Positions 12,146-25,094 are shown, counted from the stretch's first letter. The stretch: DNA of 64,000 nt from Helicoverpa zea (GCF_022581195.2 NC_061461.1:11222001-11286000), one strand, 5' to 3'. Translations and numbers: made by a program. The notes: generated by a model from the sequence alone, not told the origin.

Positions 12146-15100
12146 TCAAGAACTTTAAATTGATGTTGCTCTACTTTTATGATTGACTCGACCAAAATTC
12201 ATAAAGCAGGCTCACTGCTGTGGCATTTACAAATTTCGGTTTTCAATATCAGATCTGGGTTTTCCGAAACATCAACTGTCTACGTAATAAAAAGCTGTTA
12301 TTTTAATCTTAAGCAAGGCTGCTTTTATGACAAATTGCTACTCACGCTCCCAAAAGGTTTGAATCAATCCACGGTTACAAATCATTCATCAAAAAAGCTT
12401 TAAAAGTACATCATTACCAGTCACTTAGTGCTAAAGCTAAACCTTAGTGATTCACACATCCTGTTATACATTTTTATGCCCAGTAGCTGGCAGTTACCGT
12501 TACACTGTGCACACAGTGGTTCTTACTGGAATACGAACTCGATATTAATGCTCACAGAGTATTGCACAGATGTGAATTTTGTTTCAACAGCTTTTTAAAG
12601 TTCAAAGAAGAGTTTGCCGTATCGTTAAGTGTAAAATGGAGATTGGATATTGATGGCGCTGATTAAAATGAAGGATATTTTGTGCCAATAGGAACGATAC
12701 TTGTTATACATATCATGATTATAGTATCTAATTATGTGAAAAGGAAATTCAACAGTGTATGAAACTGTAGATTCGATCAAATCTGTAGAATGAATTTCTT
12801 TAATCTCATAAACTATGAAGGGCAAAGACAACATCCAAAATAACACTACTATAAACTCAAGTACATTACACGAACAAACTAGAACCTACAAATCTACACA
12901 GACACAACTTCACCAAAGATCCAGTGCATTCCAACTAGCAACATTTTGAACACAGTGTAGCTGCAATACATCGCCCGCATAACACAAGAGCTTTGCACCG
13001 CATCGAATTCGAATAATCAAGGCATGCACGGAAATGCTAATTTTTCAATGCGTGAGCGATCACGCGTGTGGGGTATGCCCTAGTGTTGGCTTAGTGGCAA
13101 ATAATTCAATTTTGTTCCATTGTGGGTAATGAGGAGGAAAGGTTTTGGGTTCATTGATTTGGTAATTGAATTTCAGTATGTCGTGTTTTGGGCTTTATTT
13201 TTACCCTACTGCTATGGTTTTGTTAAATTCTTCACCAATATTGATTAAATTAATATGTATTAGCAGTATCTCCATCAATATCTACTGATTCTTTAAACTC
13301 ATTAACGATATCAGAGCAACATTTCACACTCGCATGAAAACCAAGTACTAAACACCAGAAATCTCAATTTTACAATCAAATATTTCCATTTCTCCATCGA
13401 TCTCAGCTTTATCTCATCTTAAATCAACTACAGCTGACACATCTTCGTCCTACAAAAGCGTATTAACATAGCTAAGCCCTTTCGCAAGAACAATAACCTA
13501 TTTCCATCCACGCTTTAGTGAGCCACTTTACTGATGATGTTAATATAGAACAATTGAATAAGTAGCTTGTGGGCGGCCATCGAAATGCCAAAGGGGTTTT
13601 TGCTTTCATTTCACGTTTAAGATTATCCACGATAAACGTAAACCTTGAGGTTGATGGGTAAAACCAATTGTAAGAAGTGCATCTTGCTCTAGAAATTCGT
13701 TCAAGTCTGTAATCGTCTATACTACACTCATGTACTGGTCCAATTGAGACGAGGCTAAGACTCAAGGTTTTAAAAAAAACACCGCTACAGATTACAACAA
13801 TATCATTACTATTTCGATTATTTCCATCTCCGAGCCTCCAATTGGCTGACACCTCATAACTTCATATTTATCTATCAACAACTACTTACTTCTCAATATT
13901 TATGATCCTTTCACCATGACAGTAATTATGAATATATGGTAGTAGCGTTTAACAACATTTTAGATTTCATTAGTCTGACAGATTTCTAACGCCCACGACG
14001 ATCATTAAGAGACAGGATACTTTCTTTACTTCACTCTCGTAAGAAACCCGTGTCTAAGTGACACACTTAGAAAACTTAGTACTTGTATCTGAGGGCACGG
14101 CAGTGCCCCAGCCAAGACTCGAGCAAAGCGGGCACGGCCGTACCATCTTTTCTCGAAAACCTTAAAACTTAATAAAAAATAGGAAACAAATTTATATTTG
14201 CGGTTTTTCAAGAACATTGTGTCTGAATTTTGACTGCATTGATAACTTTGTTATTTATTTATGTAAAAAATGTATTTGTTTTATTGTTACGTAGTGTGGT
14301 ATATTGTTATCATGTATTAAATATACATACATATGAATAAAAAAGCTAGGTTAAAATGAAATAGTATATAGGAGCGACTTTTAACTTGTGCTCATGGCCA
14401 AGTCAATATTATTGTAATGTGAACAAAACTATTGATATAGTCACAAAATATTGATTTATTATTACAAATAAAGTTGAACAGGACTTGGCTTCTATGCGAT
14501 CTCAAAACTTTTTACGGTGGAGGAATTGCGTAGAGGATTGGCTTTTTTTTACATTTAATGTTTTTGGTGGGATAAAATGTACTGATGTACTAGTGTATAT
14601 ATGTAGTGTATATTGTATATGCTGTGTATGTATTGATGTAAAAGTATCACTATAGGAATTGATTTTGAAGTAATGCAAAAAATAATTGAGGTGGACCCAA
14701 AATTGTACCCAGGAGAAAAGGTTATGATAAAAAAAAAAAAATTACATATTGCGGTTTTTAAAAATTTTATGTATCGCTTTAATTCTCTTTAAATTTTGGA
14801 AGCACCTGTTTATGTAAAAAAGTACACATTATAATTACTTTCAATATTATTTTAGTCTAGCATCCATCATTACATCTATCAAAAGCTTAATCTTTCGAAA
14901 CATCTTTTACTTGAAGCTCAACAATTTCCTGCCAATCAGATGAAAACATCCCAATAACTACCTTAAATTCGCATAAATCTTTAAATAGCTCTTTTGCAGG
15001 TCATTTAACGTCCAAAAATGCAGGTCATTTCCTAAACAGGTAGAAACATGCAACAAAACTGCATTTTTGTGTGAATCACAGGCATTAATGTGGCACTTAT

Positions 15101-15600
15101 GATTCATATGAGAAATCTCTTAGCTTGTAAAATTTTGATAGCAGTAGTTAGTAATCATAAAATTTATACTGATCAAAGGAAATGGTTTATGAGTAGAAAG
15201 ATTGTAAGAAAGTGTAGTTATCTTTTGTCGATCTCCATACATTTTTTGTTTCGGTTAAAAAGGTTATCAAACATAGGAATAATGATGGGCAATACAAACG
15301 CTATGTTTATTATCGACATTTAGAATGAAAAATAAAAATATTGTGAAACGACAGTTTTATAATTTAAGTTCTCTGCATTTCGCAATGCATGAAAAGTGGT
15401 AGCTAGTATTAATTGAAAAAATGTATTAAGTAAAAAAATGGTTTTTGTAAACCGCTTTTGTAATGGCATACACTTTAAGTAAATATAAGTAAAACCCCAT
15501 AAAAGGAGATAACATGCAGTTTGACTAATAAGTTTCGGACATTATCACTCGCAATTAATTACTGTCAATCGCAATACACCATCTCTGATCAACCAAGTTT
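12146..15600. other. No gene recognised; one long but unconvincing minus-strand frame
   Basis: The minus-strand frame at 13472-13852 is open for 126 codons. Its translation has odd composition (many Ser, Cys, Trp and Tyr), no motif and no ATG at its start. I cannot call it a gene. Poly-A runs lie near 14729-14740. Confidence 0.4.
14040..14150. repeat. Hairpin-rich, GC-rich segment, probable repeat fragment
   Basis: Two small perfect hairpins sit close together: GTGTC/GACAC around 14050-14064, and GGGCAC/GTGCCC at 14093-14098 and 14103-14108. The GC-rich words that follow (GCGGGCACGGCCGTAC) stand out from the AT-rich flanks. This resembles the structured end of an interspersed element, but I cannot place the family. 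Confidence 0.3.
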
Positions 15601-15636
15601 ATTACACACATTATTTTTCAATAAACCGAACTTTCC

Positions 15637-15903
15637 AATCGATAAGCCATAAAAATATCGATATATTATCGATAAAAAATAGCAATAAACGTTTAAGTAG
15701 CTTTTTTAAGTTACGCAATCTTAATTGTTAGTCGAATTTTATTAATTCTGTGACACCTTGAAAAGTAGGTGTTAACTTATTACCAAATGTCACGTTGTTT
15801 TATTTTTTTCACATATTTAAGTTAACCTTATGGTCGCCTTTCACGTAAACGAGTGCGGTGCCGGTATTAAATATTGTTACTTTACGATGTCGATGTATCG
15901 ATA
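15637..15903. promoter_or_regulatory. Cluster of DRE-like TATCGATA motifs, candidate promoter or enhancer
   Basis: The exact palindrome TATCGATA occurs at 15656-15663, 15667-15674 and 15896-15903, with a near match (AATCGATA) at 15636-15643. In Drosophila this word is the DRE bound by DREF and BEAF-32, typical of housekeeping core promoters and chromatin boundaries. That knowledge comes from flies; its use in this species is inference. A moderately GC-rich segment (15838-15866) lies between the motif groups. No ORF starts close by on either strand, so an enhancer, boundary or chance clustering are alternatives. Confidence 0.3.
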
Positions 15904-15989
15904 ATTTCGCAGCACTAAATGTAAAATTTAATAGCTTTAGTGTTGTTTTGTGTTCGTGAAAATAGGGGTGTAAAGTATTAAATGTCCTT

Positions 15990-18002
15990 TATAATGTAAC
16001 GACTTGTGAAAAGATATTTCGTCTGCAAATTATCTTTTTCATTACCTATAATTTTATCGTCGTGACTTTGATATACCTATCTAATTTCAATTTCACAAGT
16101 TTCTCCTATTATTAATAAATCTTGAAAATGTTTACAAATATTTTATCTCACTGGGAAACCGACTATATCAGTAGACGATATGACTATATAGTAGCGACAT
16201 TAATCAGTAAACCATAACACTATGATAGGTTCGGTTTTGCTCTGAGAACACAAATGACTTTTTCTGTTCACCCACTTCCTAAGTCAGAACAGTCAGGACC
16301 TTTGCTATTTTAAACTACAGATCCTATGTAAAGTTAGGGAATTCTATTCAACCTTAAAATAATCGCATTTATTTACACTGTACAGTAACATTCATTGTTT
16401 TAATATTATAAATTGTACCTTACGAAAAATAACTCGCATATAACAAAAATGTTGTTACAAAATAATCGTAATTTAATCCAAATCCATTAAAATCAGTTTC
16501 GAATACCATTGAATATAAACAGCTAACAACCAATTTAACAGGTTATCTCGAATTTAATGGTTTTAACGACAGAATTAGTTAAAAACTATGGTTTAAATGC
16601 CGATAAAGTTGCGTTAATTACAAGCCGATTCGATATTGCTCTTAAGGGAGTCCAGTTTATAACTTCGATTACATGGTATCAATATTCATAGGACATATTG
16701 CTACGATACCTTTAAGGTTAGCAATTAAATAGTAATTTGAATGGTTGATCGTAAAAATCAGGAAAGTTAATATGGCGCTTTTTTATATTTGAAAGCCTGT
16801 TTTGTAGGTGCTGGTTTTTCATTCAAGATAAAGTAAAATAAGAAGTTGAGAAAAGACAGGGCACTATAATAATGAAACGAATTTTTAAAAGAAACACCCT
16901 TTTAGAAGAATCTTCTTGTAGTCCTAAATAAATTATAAAAGAGTAATATCCAGTCACCAAGAACGATTTACCTCTATAATTTTCTCGTGTTTTGGTAAAA
17001 AACAAATAATTTTCAAATAATTCTTCTAGCATAGCTACAAGGACCACACTTACGTCAAAAACTAGATATATTATCCAACTATATACATCAAAGAATCATA
17101 TTATGTCTCATCAAATCATACATCACAAACCACCTACACAGCCTAGTACATTTTTATCCTGACACAAAAATCCTTTCTCCCTACCACATGACCGATTGTC
17201 AGTATATTTACACAGGTGAGCGCTTGTCTGTTTGTCCAAACGTTTAACGGGAGTTACAGACGTCATGTCTTATTCCTGCTTTGTTTTAGAAGAGTAACTT
17301 TGCTGGTTTTTGGTAGGTCTTTGGTTAAGGTGATCCAATAGTCCCGTTTTGTGATCAACTATCAGTTTCTCAAGGTTTTTTGGCCAACAGTTTTCAGTTT
17401 TGTGTAAAATTGTCATTGGTATTAATGGGCCATATTTAGCCTGCTATTGAGAAAATGATTTTTTTGTGTTATTTATAATCTTACTATCTCAGAACCGGAA
17501 CGGTTTCGATCTATAATAGAAGTCCCAATGTCCCTAATCTTCCGGGGCCTTTCATAGTATTTCCAAAAATAAAACTAACATCCCTCACAAGAAGGACACA
17601 CAGACAGTTCTGAAAACTTAATTATTTATTTATCTTCAACTTTATTATGTTTCCTTTTGATAAATAAATATAGCAACGGAAATTAAACATTTAAGCCATA
17701 TCTTCCTGTCCTGTTCCTTTTCTATATCTTTTAAACCGAAAATGTTAACATTACCTTTAATATCCTAGTAGTAGGTATAATTATAATAACAATACCAAAA
17801 TATCCTAAAACCTGTACTTCTGTTTATTGTAAAGACGATGATAAATATGGCAGGTACAGTGAACAACAAAAGTCTATTATCGAAATTAAAATTACAAAAT
17901 ACCTGGAACACTACCTCAAACAAAATAAAAACATGTTTTCAGCCATTTTTGTTGTTCTTCAACGTCTCGTCAACGTCAAACCTTTACCATAATACCTACC
18001 TG
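15990..18002. other. No gene recognised
   Basis: AT-rich sequence. The short frame on the minus strand at 16823-17047 has no motif and I treat it as chance. Confidence 0.4.
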
Positions 18003-18110
18003 AAATCAACCCGAAATGAGCAAGCATGGTGATTAACTCAATCCTTCTCCGTGTTAGAGGAGGCCTGTGCCCAGCAGTGGGACGATAAAAAGGCTGATGA
18101 TGATGATGAA
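18003..18110 (+). mobile_element. 3' end of an RTE-type LINE
   Basis: The segment contains GAGGCCTGTGCCCAGCAGTGG and ends in a GATGATGATGATGA tail. GCCCAGCAGTGGGAC encodes the end of the reverse-transcriptase ORF in lepidopteran RTE elements; the minus-strand fragment at 40387-40848 in this window shows the same words in protein context (AQQWDSIG before the stop). This copy is heavily 5'-truncated and non-coding. The repeated GATGA tail serves as the 3' end, as usual for this group. Confidence 0.65.
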
Positions 18111-18514
18111 TACCCAAGTTATTAAGTTCTTTCGTCGTGACAGTTACTTACAGGGATCTTCAGATATTCTGCTATTTACATCGTGCTCTTTTGGATTTTT
18201 GTTGGCAACGGTACTTAAACCAGGGTTTGGTCCTTTTGAGTTATTCCTTTATAACGTTTGGAAATGCGACTTTGAGATGTCATTCTAAATCAAAATTATG
18301 GTTCCTTTTGCTGTTGGTAGGATTATTTTTATGGTTCAAATGGCATTTATAAAGGTTGAGTTTTACTTCATGTGAATTTAGCTGGCATGAATTGTATGGC
18401 CATCTGTTCAGTGTTCACGAATATTTATTATGATGAAAGTAATTTTAGTTTACAGATTTTTTTTGTCCAAAGTCGGAATTTAACTCGAGACTGCAATTTA
18501 AATAATACGTTAAA

Positions 18515-18737
18515 CTGTAGGTCCCGGCTGTCATTGAACATCCTTGGCAGTCGTTACGGGTAGTCAGAAGCCAGTAAGTCTGACACCAGTCTAACCAAGG
18601 GGTATCGGGTTGCCCGGGTAACTGGGTTGAGGAGGTCAGATAGGCAGTCGCTTCTTGTAAAGCACTGGTACTCAGCTGAATCCGGTTAGACTGGAAGCCG
18701 ACCCCAACATGATTGGGAAAAAGGCTCGGAGGATGAC
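18515..18737 (+). mobile_element. LINE 3' tail, family A (CR1/Zenon-like?)
   Basis: This is the longest copy in the window of a repeat found at least seven times. It runs through TCTGACACCAGTCTAACCAA, GTTGCCCGGGTAACTGGGTT and TTAGACTGGAAGCCGACCCC to GGCTCGGAGGATGA. The fixed 3' end with variable 5' ends across copies (see 36551, 38305, 38835, 41053, 48944, 53750) is the signature of target-primed retrotransposition. I assign it to a CR1/Zenon-like LINE from memory of lepidopteran repeats, with limited confidence; a SINE sharing that tail is possible. Confidence 0.6.
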
Positions 18738-18825
18738 TGCAATTTAAATAATAGTTGCTTTATTTCTTATGTATAGAGAAGAAAATAAAATTGTGTTTTC
18801 TGAACTCTATTATGTGAAACTTCAT

Positions 18826-18860
18826 TACTAATGACTGCATTTTTTTTGTTACAGGTATGT
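18826..18860 (+). other. Candidate recursive splice site (ratchet point) 1
   Basis: A good branch-point word, TACTAAT (18827-18833 or one base to either side), is followed by an uninterrupted T-run, then GTTACAG ending at 18854, and directly by GTATGT. A 3' splice site and 5' splice site thus share one junction at 18854/18855. In long insect introns such zero-length exons are used for stepwise removal. A DNA transposon has inserted only 11 bases downstream (18866). Use as a ratchet point is inference; a cryptic or chance site remains possible. Confidence 0.4.
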
Positions 18861-18865
18861 CACTA

Positions 18866-19829
18866 TAGTTCGGCCATTCAGAGAATGCGTTCCTGACACG
18901 TCGCGATTGAACTGACGACGTAACTTTGCAATGGCGTTGCAGTTACGATAAAAATATTTTTGCTGGTTGTTTACCGTTTTAACAATTGAGGAGCATTAAA
19001 ACAACATTATTATATCAATAATCAATGAATGTTATAATTTTGTGCCAAACTGAGTGTCAAATAACTTGGTAAACAATATTTTTCTAAATCTATACTGCGC
19101 TATTACAAGGTTATGTCAGCGGTTTATATTTTGTAGTGCTGTGCTAAAAATAACAGGCAAGTATCGTAATCTGTTCTTATACAGTTATAATATAAAATAA
19201 TACGTTTTGATTTTCTTTTTAAGAATTGGAAAATAATGGACTATAAGACTTAATTATAACGTTTATGAAATATAAAAATAAAACTATGACCAAACCGCAT
19301 TTTTATACTTAGATTAAAAATGGTAACCCCAAATGGCGTTATGGGCCGCCATTTTGTGACGCTAAAACAGTCGTCCGTTGTCGTTTCGTGCGCATAGACC
19401 ACGTTTTTCAAGTGTTTTCGATCTGTTTTTATTTGATTACCCGGCTTTTGTTAGACCGAGATATCAGGATTGATTCTGTTATTGATAATAATATAATTAT
19501 ACATGTAGGCGAAGATGATGATGAAGACACCACCTCCTCAAGCAAATCGGAGTCTGATTAATATTCTGTTCGCACATTCAATTCAATGTACTTGTAACAA
19601 AGAATAAATAAAACAATTTTATTATATGAATATTACCTTTTTTTGGTTTCCACTTAAATAACTAAAATATAAAACAAATGGTTCCGCCAATTTAAAACGA
19701 AAATAATCTTAAAATAATGCGGCGGTTCATTTTGAAGGAACGGTAACGAACTCAGTGTTATGTTGTGCCCATCACTAGTCGTGACTAACTGATAGGTGTC
19801 AGGAACGCATTCTCTGAACGGCCGAAGTA
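18866..19829 (+). mobile_element. 964-bp DNA transposon copy, parent form of the 227-bp MITEs
   Basis: It is bounded by TA on both sides. The left end starts TAGTTCGGCCATTCAGAG; the right end, on the minus strand, starts TACTTCGGCCGTTCAGAG. The ends match over about 35 bases and then diverge. The first 170 bases or so (to about 19035) are shared with the copies at 44389 and 53109. The remaining interior is present only here and contains an open frame ending at 19561 with AATAAA shortly after. A TA target and these ends fit a cut-and-paste element, Tc1/mariner-like in target only; the superfamily is not decided by what I can see. Confidence 0.75.
19313..19561 (+). pseudogene. Terminal ORF piece inside the 964-bp transposon, acidic C-terminus
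   Basis: The frame is open for 82 codons after a stop at 19310-19312 and has no ATG at its start. It ends in an acidic, Ser-rich tail (GEDDDEDTTSSSKSESD) before TAA. A polyadenylation signal (AATAAA) follows near 19604. The tail and the position near the element's right end suggest the last exon of the element's own transposase or an associated protein, with the catalytic part deleted. No DDE signature is left to prove it. The upstream half could be non-coding sequence that happens to stay open. Confidence 0.3.
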
Positions 19830-22800
19830 TAACATCTTTTGAAACTTGAAGCTAAGGTTTGATCACTGTATACTTGTTACCGTAATAAAAGTATTTATTA
19901 CATTAACGAAATTTAATAACAACCCACTAAAAAGTAAAGCAATAAAATTAAAACTTCAATAAAAATCTTTTGAATTCCGATACGATTTCTCAGCACAAAA
20001 TCCTTTATCACATTTAGAGCCCAAGTTGGAGATTAAGTTTCGCAATATTTATAAACGTTACAAAATTTATATGTTAAACTTTGCACTTAATCGAATATTT
20101 ATTGCAACAAGCTGAAGTAGATTAAATAGAAGGCTTGGATCATTGAACCAACTGGAGCCACCATGGACACAAAAATGACTATGAGTAAAATCTGCTGACA
20201 CTTTAAGGGAAAAATTTTAATAGCTTCCTCACGCATTTTCGTTGTCACACCCTTAGAAGTCGCGAGTTTGATTATCGCATAAGTCATACCGTCTTTGTCT
20301 GTTGCCCGTTTTTTGTTTAATCTGGGCGTTTCTATCTATGCTTAATAACGAAGAACGTATATTTAAGCATGTTTTTCAGTCCATGTCCAGTAACTACATT
20401 AAAAACTCTGCATATTTTGGGACTATAAGTGTTGTGCGAATAAAGAAAGAATAATTTTGAACTGACATGCAATAGCTTAAATTTTGCGCCTACACACTTA
20501 CAAGTACCTAAGTATGTCTAGCAGACTCGTAGTTTTTCAGAATCTAATATAGGTACAACATTGGCGTCTCCAGTTACTTCAATACTCTAAGATACAAAGC
20601 AACCAAGTTTTACTAAAATAGCTCGTTGGCTAGGTGTGAATAAATACTATTAATGTCGCATATTAACATTACATGTTCTGTAATCTGGTAATGACAGGAA
20701 AATGTTCGTGTTAATGCTTGTTATGCCCAAGAAAAGTATTACCACCTAGTTCGTGAAGGCTAATATAGACAACTCTAGTTAACATAGATATGGGTAAATA
20801 CCTATAGCTTGTAGGAAAAAAAACTAAATGTACCTGTTTACTTTTTTATTGAATTAGTGTAAGACATGTGTTTTTGTGAGTTCTAACTAGTTCTCGCGGT
20901 TTCACCCGCAAACGGTTTCGTTGTTAGGGACCTACTTTCCACGTTTGGGTCATGGAATAGAATAGACGTTTTTGAGTCTCTTCGTTACATACACACCAAT
21001 TTTCTATCTTTATAAAAATCCTTCTTTTTTATTTAAAAATATTAAAATCGCACCGAATGAGTAGGTACGTAATATGAAGGGCCAATATATTTTTTCGTCA
21101 CCATTACAAAATATAGTTCACACATAAAATATGGTTATTAATGGTGTTTTGTAAAAGCAGTTTATGGGTTTATAAAAACTAAGTTTTACGAGACTGTCAT
21201 ACCATAATATGTCTGAATAGATACAAAGTTGTGAATTGTTACGTCATTAAAGTTATTATTATTATTGGCAATTTGTTTCACCTTTTTATTATATTATCGA
21301 AGTTTATTGGTGCGAGTAATAAAATTACTTATTCATTTTTATGTTAAAAGAATGTTCTGTATTTTTTAATTCTTACTAAGTACATATATAATGGGACACT
21401 AGACACTAGCATTTCACCTACCAAGTTTCTGCACTCGGTAGTCTTTGAGACAATTCTTGGAGTAAAATTTTCGTCAAATAATTTTGAGTATTGTGAAATT
21501 GTGTGACCCTAAATATTGACCTGTAATTATTATAAGCATGCAACTGAAAACATAATCCATGTTAAGTCCAAATTAAGCATCTGGTAAAGTGCTCTAAATT
21601 CAGATATCCAAAATGATTTTCATAAAATGTAAGCAAACAGCTCAAAATAACTGACATCAAATCATCTATTTATTTCATTTCCTTAACCCAATCCGATCAT
21701 AATGTAGTCCGAATGTAATGTTATACTTTCAATCATTTTCGCATAATCACCCCATTGGAATATAAACTCTAACTTCAAGTAAACAAAGTTGATAGTGCTA
21801 TAGCAAGGTTTATCAATTGTTCAAGCCATAGAACTCTCGCAGTACTGTAATTGAATAATTTGCGTCTATCTGGAACAACGCTACCGGGAATTGACATTAA
21901 AGAGACATGATTTAGAAGTTTAATATCAAGTAAAACTGAAATCTAAGGTTTAATATGAAAGTAGAGTCTAAGCCAACTTTCACACATTCAAATACATATT
22001 GGTAAAGATCTTGTTAAATTACTTAGCTTATCTGAAGTTGGCTACGTTAAGTAGTCAAAATCTCCAAAGCATACACAATATTGCGCATACGCACGGCGTC
22101 AAATGGCTTAATTCAAAAATGCGAATTGATAATTTCCCCTTTTTTGGGAATCAGTTAAAATTATCAATGTAGTGCCAATTTCTATATAGGTACCTACTTA
22201 AAGATTCATTCAGCATTTTTAGCCCACAAAATTATTAAGTAGTACCTACAGTTGTATTTCTGTAAATCTTTGCATTACGACTAAATAGTTAAGGGATACT
22301 TTCTAGTAGAAACTGGCAGTCTAGACCTGCACACTTCCTACCGCGTCTGTCACTTTGAACGAGGCATTTTTATTAATTGAAATGTTATATAAGAAAGATA
22401 ATACTATCTCCTATATAGTGGGAGAAATTAATTACAGCTCGAGGACCTTTTTCAATATAGCATATAATATACATAGTTTGCAATTAGCTTTTTTATCATT
22501 CATAAATATTTCATATTTCATCAGTTTCTAAACCATCTGTATCCCTCCAATCCATAGCATTGCCATTTTATGTTAATACATCCGTTTTACTCACATTATT
22601 CATAGTACTCGCGTGTATCTTTAACATACTCTTAACCCAAAGAATGTGCAAACACAAAGCCTAAGGACAAACTATTAACATTTCGCAGTAACTTAATACT
22701 ATATTGTTAACTTTTCTTGAAACAAATTGAAGATAATCATACTTACTCGCAAGTCCTGAGGGTAAGAAATGGCGTTCGGAATCGTGTTACTAAGAAATTG

Positions 22801-24142
22801 TTTAAAATGAGACTTATTTTAATGTTAAATGTGTAAAAGTAATTAGGAAGGAAAATGTTGTAATTTCGGGTTTTAGTGTCCAAAAAAGGGTATTTGTGAA
22901 ATGCGACAAGGAAGTCGTGGAAAGAATTAAGAAAAATGTAAAAGATATTCAGTTGTTTTTAATAAGAAGAGATAAACGCTGTAGAAGGAACAGGGGAATG
23001 TTATGCTAAATCTGTTATTCACATATTTTAAGTACTGCATTTTGACATTTACGTATCATGAATGAATATTGTAAATGACCATGATACTCAAATAAAAGAA
23101 TTAGGGAACTACAATACGTATGTACTTACATTTGACCTTACAATACTTACATTTTACGGCATGTTAATCGCTTAATTCTTCAATGAAACAACAAAATACT
23201 TGTGTTCAATAATTCCAAATTCCCAAATAACGACTTCAATTCATTAATGCAATTTGTTTGAGCGCAACAAATCATAATAATTGACATTCAACACAGCTCC
23301 AATTACAAACAAGATATAGTAACTCGTTTAGAAATAAATTCCATTGATATTAACTAAGTATATCTTAGAATTTGTATCTCAGTCTGTTTGTCTACTCTTA
23401 ACTCATAAACAGCTGGCTTGGTAGTGATGCAAATGACGCCTAATAGTCTAGCTGGAACCAACTGCGGTTTAGATTGTTTGACATTTGCAGCAGTTTCTAG
23501 TTAAACATTGTAACTTGCTGGAGAGAAAAATGACCATGTTTCTTTATTAGCTAAAATACAAGAGATTTTAATGGTTTACTAACTAAAACTGAAATGAGCC
23601 TTATAAGTCTGTGTCAAAATAGATTGGTTCTCACCTAAGTCTGCAAACCTAGTCCTAAATTCAAAACAGACTCCAATGACGTAACTAAGAATTTGAATGT
23701 AGGCTGATTTCATTAAAGCGGAGATTGTTCGATATAAGATTATACAAGCGTTGAGACAGTCTACATTCAGTTCATAACTAAAGTTCAATGAAACGATACA
23801 AATAAAGATATGTATGCATCTGTAACTCCTACGTACAACAGAAGGGCCGAATCGTGACTACCTATGATCTAATACATCATTAATAATCTTGATAATACAT
23901 CCATCTATATTGTAAAAACACCTACGTTTCGGAGCGTAATTACAGAGTGTAATATGAAGAGAAATTCCATTGATTCTACGATAGAAAGCGTGGATTCAAA
24001 CTACTGATATAATTAGAAGAAATCTTTGAAGTGCTTTTAAAATCACTTTCGTATTGATTTCTTGTTTGTCGTGACGGCTATTGGTATTAATTGCTATTAA
24101 TATTTGGATCATCAAAAGAATCGTTTGATTTCCATGTTTATT
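19830..24142. other. No gene recognised
   Basis: AT-rich sequence with scattered repeat fragments, including one at 20887-21010. Short open frames at 20099-20287 and 23579-23788 (minus) show no motif. Confidence 0.4.
20887..21010 (-). mobile_element. Interspersed repeat fragment with CTAG terminus (Helitron-like?)
   Basis: On the minus strand it ends GCGGGTGAAACCGCGAGAAC-TAG and then T. The GC-rich inverted word (GCGGGT...ACCGCG) just before the end and the CTAG|T terminus fit the 3' end of Helitron elements. The same layout recurs elsewhere in the window (29364, 30325, 33361, 43192, 45789). The 5' end is not visible, so the limit given is approximate. Confidence 0.35.
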
Positions 24143-24547
24143 TCATTTTGTAGTGTTGGTAGTCTCTTTTATTGGTGGTAAATCAAAAGATGTTTTAACA
24201 TGAACAGTTTTGACAAAGGCATTGTATTTAATGAATTTCATAGCTACATATAGAGAATTAACATTAGCATCTTCTACTATTACCATCAATGGATTATCCT
24301 TAACACCTAGATCAGATAACAAATTTACACAATCACGGCTTTGCATATTAATTCCTGTCTTGACACTATTTTCAAGCATATCAAGTAAATCAGCCTTCGT
24401 CAGGCTTCATTGATGCCCAACTGGGTCATGGTCCTCAGTAATCCATGCTGTAAGGCTTCCGTTTATCTGATCATCACACGCTATCCATACGAATCTTATA
24501 CGCAACTTCGTCATCATATGCAATTGGGAAATTGTGACAATCTTCAT
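24143..24547 (-). pseudogene. Decayed 134-codon ORF with one internal TGA, unknown family
   Basis: Reading on the minus strand from the ATG at 24547-24545, the frame is open to the TAA-free end at 24143 except for a single TGA at 24409-24407. After the TGA a second ATG at 24379 gives a 78-codon frame. The translation looks strongly coding: upstream RFVWIACDDQINGSLTAW and ITEDHDPVGHQ, downstream ADLLDMLENSVKTGIN and SDLGVKDNPLMVIVEDA. There is no low complexity. I do not recognise the family. The intact reading on both sides of one stop suggests a young pseudogene, a retrocopy or a transposon gene piece. No intron or poly-A tail is evident. Confidence 0.45.
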
Positions 24548-25094
24548 AGAATACTAATCAGTGTGCTTGTGTGTGTGTAGGTTTATAAGCGGAGTTTTAT
24601 TTGGTATGTTCAAAAGCGTGGGTGCATTCAACTTTTGCATTGAAAATATCAAGTGACATTGTATATTCATCCTTACGTCTAATTGCAAATTCAAGGCAGA
24701 TTTTTCTTTTGTAAACATGGCATAAAATATCTCTAACTGTACTTTAAAAAATATGAGGTTACTTGCCTAGAAATGCCATCAAGAATTCTGCAACAGTGAA
24801 TCATAAAGTAGTTCCTATTGACAGGTCAGGAAAACCCGATGAAGAAGACGAAAGTAAACTGAGCTGACATCATCGGCAATCGACTTGTATTCGCGAATGG
24901 AATACTAATGAGGTGGAACACCCTGTAGTAGCTTCACTGATGCACGACGCTCTGTGACATGTCTTCATGTCATTATTTGTCAGTTGGACGTCTATAATTG
25001 ATTTGAAGCCGTCTTTGTAGACCAAGAGTTATTACTGTATGTATTTGCGTAGTTTGAAAACTTTTGGGTCTCTTGATAGAATTTAAGGTTTTTG

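Noticed and set aside
13472..13852. 126-codon minus-strand frame
   Set aside because: No ATG at its start, odd Ser/Cys/Trp/Tyr-rich composition and no recognisable domain; I could not tell it from chance.
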